DNA from: Siderastrea radians
Lineage: Eukaryota; Cnidaria; Anthozoa; Scleractinia; Rhizangiidae
Direction: 5' to 3'
Assembly (NCBI GenBank): GCA_964017195.1
Contig: OZ024897.1
Span: 12,555,451-12,619,450, forward strand
Length of the DNA stretch: 64,000 nt
Shown here in pieces: positions 61,970-64,000 of the stretch (position 1 is the first letter of the stretch; each line of letters opens with the position of its first letter). The translations under genes were made by a program, and so were the position numbers. The notes below the pieces were generated by a model. It searched no databases. It worked only from the letters and a program-made list of their open reading frames with translations, and was not told the DNA's origin.

Positions 61970-64000
61970 ATTCACTCGGATTTGTTTAAAGATCAGTTTT
62001 CAAGGAAGATTTCAAGGCTTAGCCAACACGAGTTTGCAGCGAAAATGTTACACTCCCGTCTGTTCTAATCTGTTATAATCTACTGTTACTTTTTGGCAGC
62101 TTGCGAATATTCAGTTGCTGCAGTAAGACATCCAATGCAATATATTAGTGCTGATATGATGTTATAATCTAGAAAAAAATCGAAAACCCTGAGAAAACAG
62201 CTATTTTGTTAGTGACAGCAGTAACATTTTTGCTTGTTTCGCCGTAGAACTTTTATCAGGCAAATCCTCTCTTGGCAAATCCTCGGTTTTCAGTTCATCC
62301 TTACGGATGTTAAGAAACTACTTTTTAGTAAAGCGTAGGATATCTTGATCTACAGTCAGTTAATCACGTAGTTCCGACAGTTTTGAGTAATGAAAAAAGG
62401 TACTCATATTTGTTTTCAGTTCAATTGCGTCTGTATGTCGAATTTTACCAAGTTACAAATAAGACGATTACCATTCAGATGTTAAATATAGCTATTACCC
62501 AATGGAAACCGTAGGCCATTTTATTCTCTTTTCACTTCTCTTTCTTTACGAATTTTAAGCTTTACAAAGAAGCAATATCTTAGTGGAAAGTAAAGGATGT
62601 TTTAGTCTGTTTTTCGTGAAATCGCGCCCATCTGCAATTTTTTAAAATGAAGATTTAAAAAGATACGAGCAGTACGACTCGTAGTGAAAGTATTAGGCCA
62701 TTTCAGTCTATTTCAAAAGGGGATCAATCATGGTCAATTTTGTATGTTTCCAGCAAGAGGGCATCCTTTTGAAATTTATGAAAACTGTCTTGTTATTTCA
62801 GAAACTTCTCCATCTTTTTATTTCTCAAACCGGCACACTAAAAACTACAAAATTAAAACTACGAATTGACAGTGCATGTTCGGCTTGGAGATAATTCTAT
62901 AAAACTGAGAAATTGGCCATTTATGAATCGTTTAAGATTTAACCGTTTAAAAAATTTTATTGACGTTTATCGAAATCTTTCCTGGCCTCAGCGACGATGA
63001 TTGCTGAAAAGAAAAAGATTACTCAGTGAAAAATGTAAGCCAATTCAGTCTGTTTTTACTAATTAGACTGCGTCCGTTTTCAGTTTTTGACTGATAAACA
63101 ACAATGTTACAAACATGGTGATAGCTTGGTGAAAAAAATGCGGGTCACTTTACTTTGTTTTCAGTTAAATTCCGTCTATTTGACGGTTTTTAAACAGTGA
63201 CGATTTTGTCAGTTTGTCAGTTTTCTCAGTTTGTCACTTTGTCAGTTTCCGTCTATTTATCGGTGAACCGTCTTTAAACAGTAACGATTTTGATCGTTTG
63301 TCAGTTTTCAAGAAGTCGGAACTTCACGAAAAAATTGCGTCCATCTGATAGTTTTCAGAAGGAAAACAAAAAGGACATTTTAGTGTGTTTTCAGCCAAAT
63401 TGTGTCCATCCGTTTTATTGTTAGCTAGGCTTTCAACCCTTTTCTGCCGAATGGGGTATACCAGTGAGGTGATGTGCGGACTCAAACAATTGTAAGGCAA
63501 TCAGAATTTTCATCAAGCAGTCAAATTGATAGGAAACGGATTAAAAACTTCTCCCTGAATTGCTTCCAGTTACTGTAGATGACAAAAATGTAGAGTTTTT
63601 GTAGAGATTGGCACTTTTAGCCATTTTAATACCAATTTAAGTCCACTGACGGCCGAAAAAGAAACTTGCGACTTAAAAGTGCGGTTTCTTTCCTCAAAAA
63701 TCCTTAGACGATTTGCCAGTGCAAATTGAGGTACAGTTTTTTCTTTGTATCGATCTTTCAGTTGTCAATAAGAAGATAAAGGTTTTTGGAGCAAGACTAC
63801 TATTTTCGCCACTGTAATACCACAATTCTTTTGTGAGTTCATATTTTAATTTATTTGACAGAGTTTGCTAGGATTCTGAGGTTTAAACAGATTTTTTTTA
63901 GTGAAATAGGCCATTTGTTTGTTTTGAGATAAAGGAGTTGGAGTGTTAGAATCTGTTTTCAAATTTTGCCGTTGAGACATAATTTCTCGGTAAAATTATA
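61970..64000. repeat. Degenerate AT-rich repeat field
   Basis: A theme of GGCCATTTTAGTCTGTTTTC, an AAATTGCGTCCATCTGACGG-like phrase and GTTTTNAAACAGTGACGATT returns in decayed form near 62515, 62695, 63040, 63150, 63375, 63620 and 63905. Spacing is irregular, about 100-290 bp. No coding potential. The field runs off the window end. Confidence 0.6.

Overview
The window looks like nuclear DNA of an animal, most likely an anthozoan cnidarian such as a stony coral. Two intron-rich protein-coding genes with GT-AG introns are recognisable. The introns and spacers are crowded with tRNA-derived SINEs, palindromic MITEs and tandem repeats of a kind I associate with coral and anemone genomes. The taxon is inferred by recognition; no search could be run.

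Layout. (1) 309-16520, + strand: the last 13 exons of VPS33A, the Sec1/Munc18-family subunit of the HOPS/CORVET tethering complexes. The N-terminal part lies upstream of the window. Its introns hold two SINEs, at least seven inverted-repeat elements, a 103-bp repeat family, a GGATCC-rich element and a 10-bp minisatellite. (2) 16521-19353: intergenic, with a SINE and two MITEs. (3) 19354-26059, + strand: a complete five-exon gene for a secreted cobalamin-binding protein of the transcobalamin/intrinsic-factor family (418 aa). (4) 26440-55550: a very large satellite of about 1,400 copies of a 20-bp unit. Its left edge is decayed, its right edge is decayed and inverted, and it contains several layers of nested duplication. 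(5) 55550-64000: no recognised protein gene. It holds a possible spliced non-coding transcript (about 57.2-59.4 kb), a 1.7-kb array of the same 103-bp family seen in VPS33A but in the opposite orientation, and a degenerate AT-rich repeat field.

The two genes have no obvious joint function beyond endolysosomal vitamin uptake: cobalamin carriers are internalised and degraded in lysosomes, which HOPS serves. I treat the adjacency as chance. The most unusual object is the satellite. Every unit is a near-ideal 3' splice-acceptor sequence (pyrimidine tract plus CAG) on the strand of the upstream gene, all three forward frames are open over long stretches, and about 28.5 kb of DNA is roughly 80% pyrimidine on one strand.
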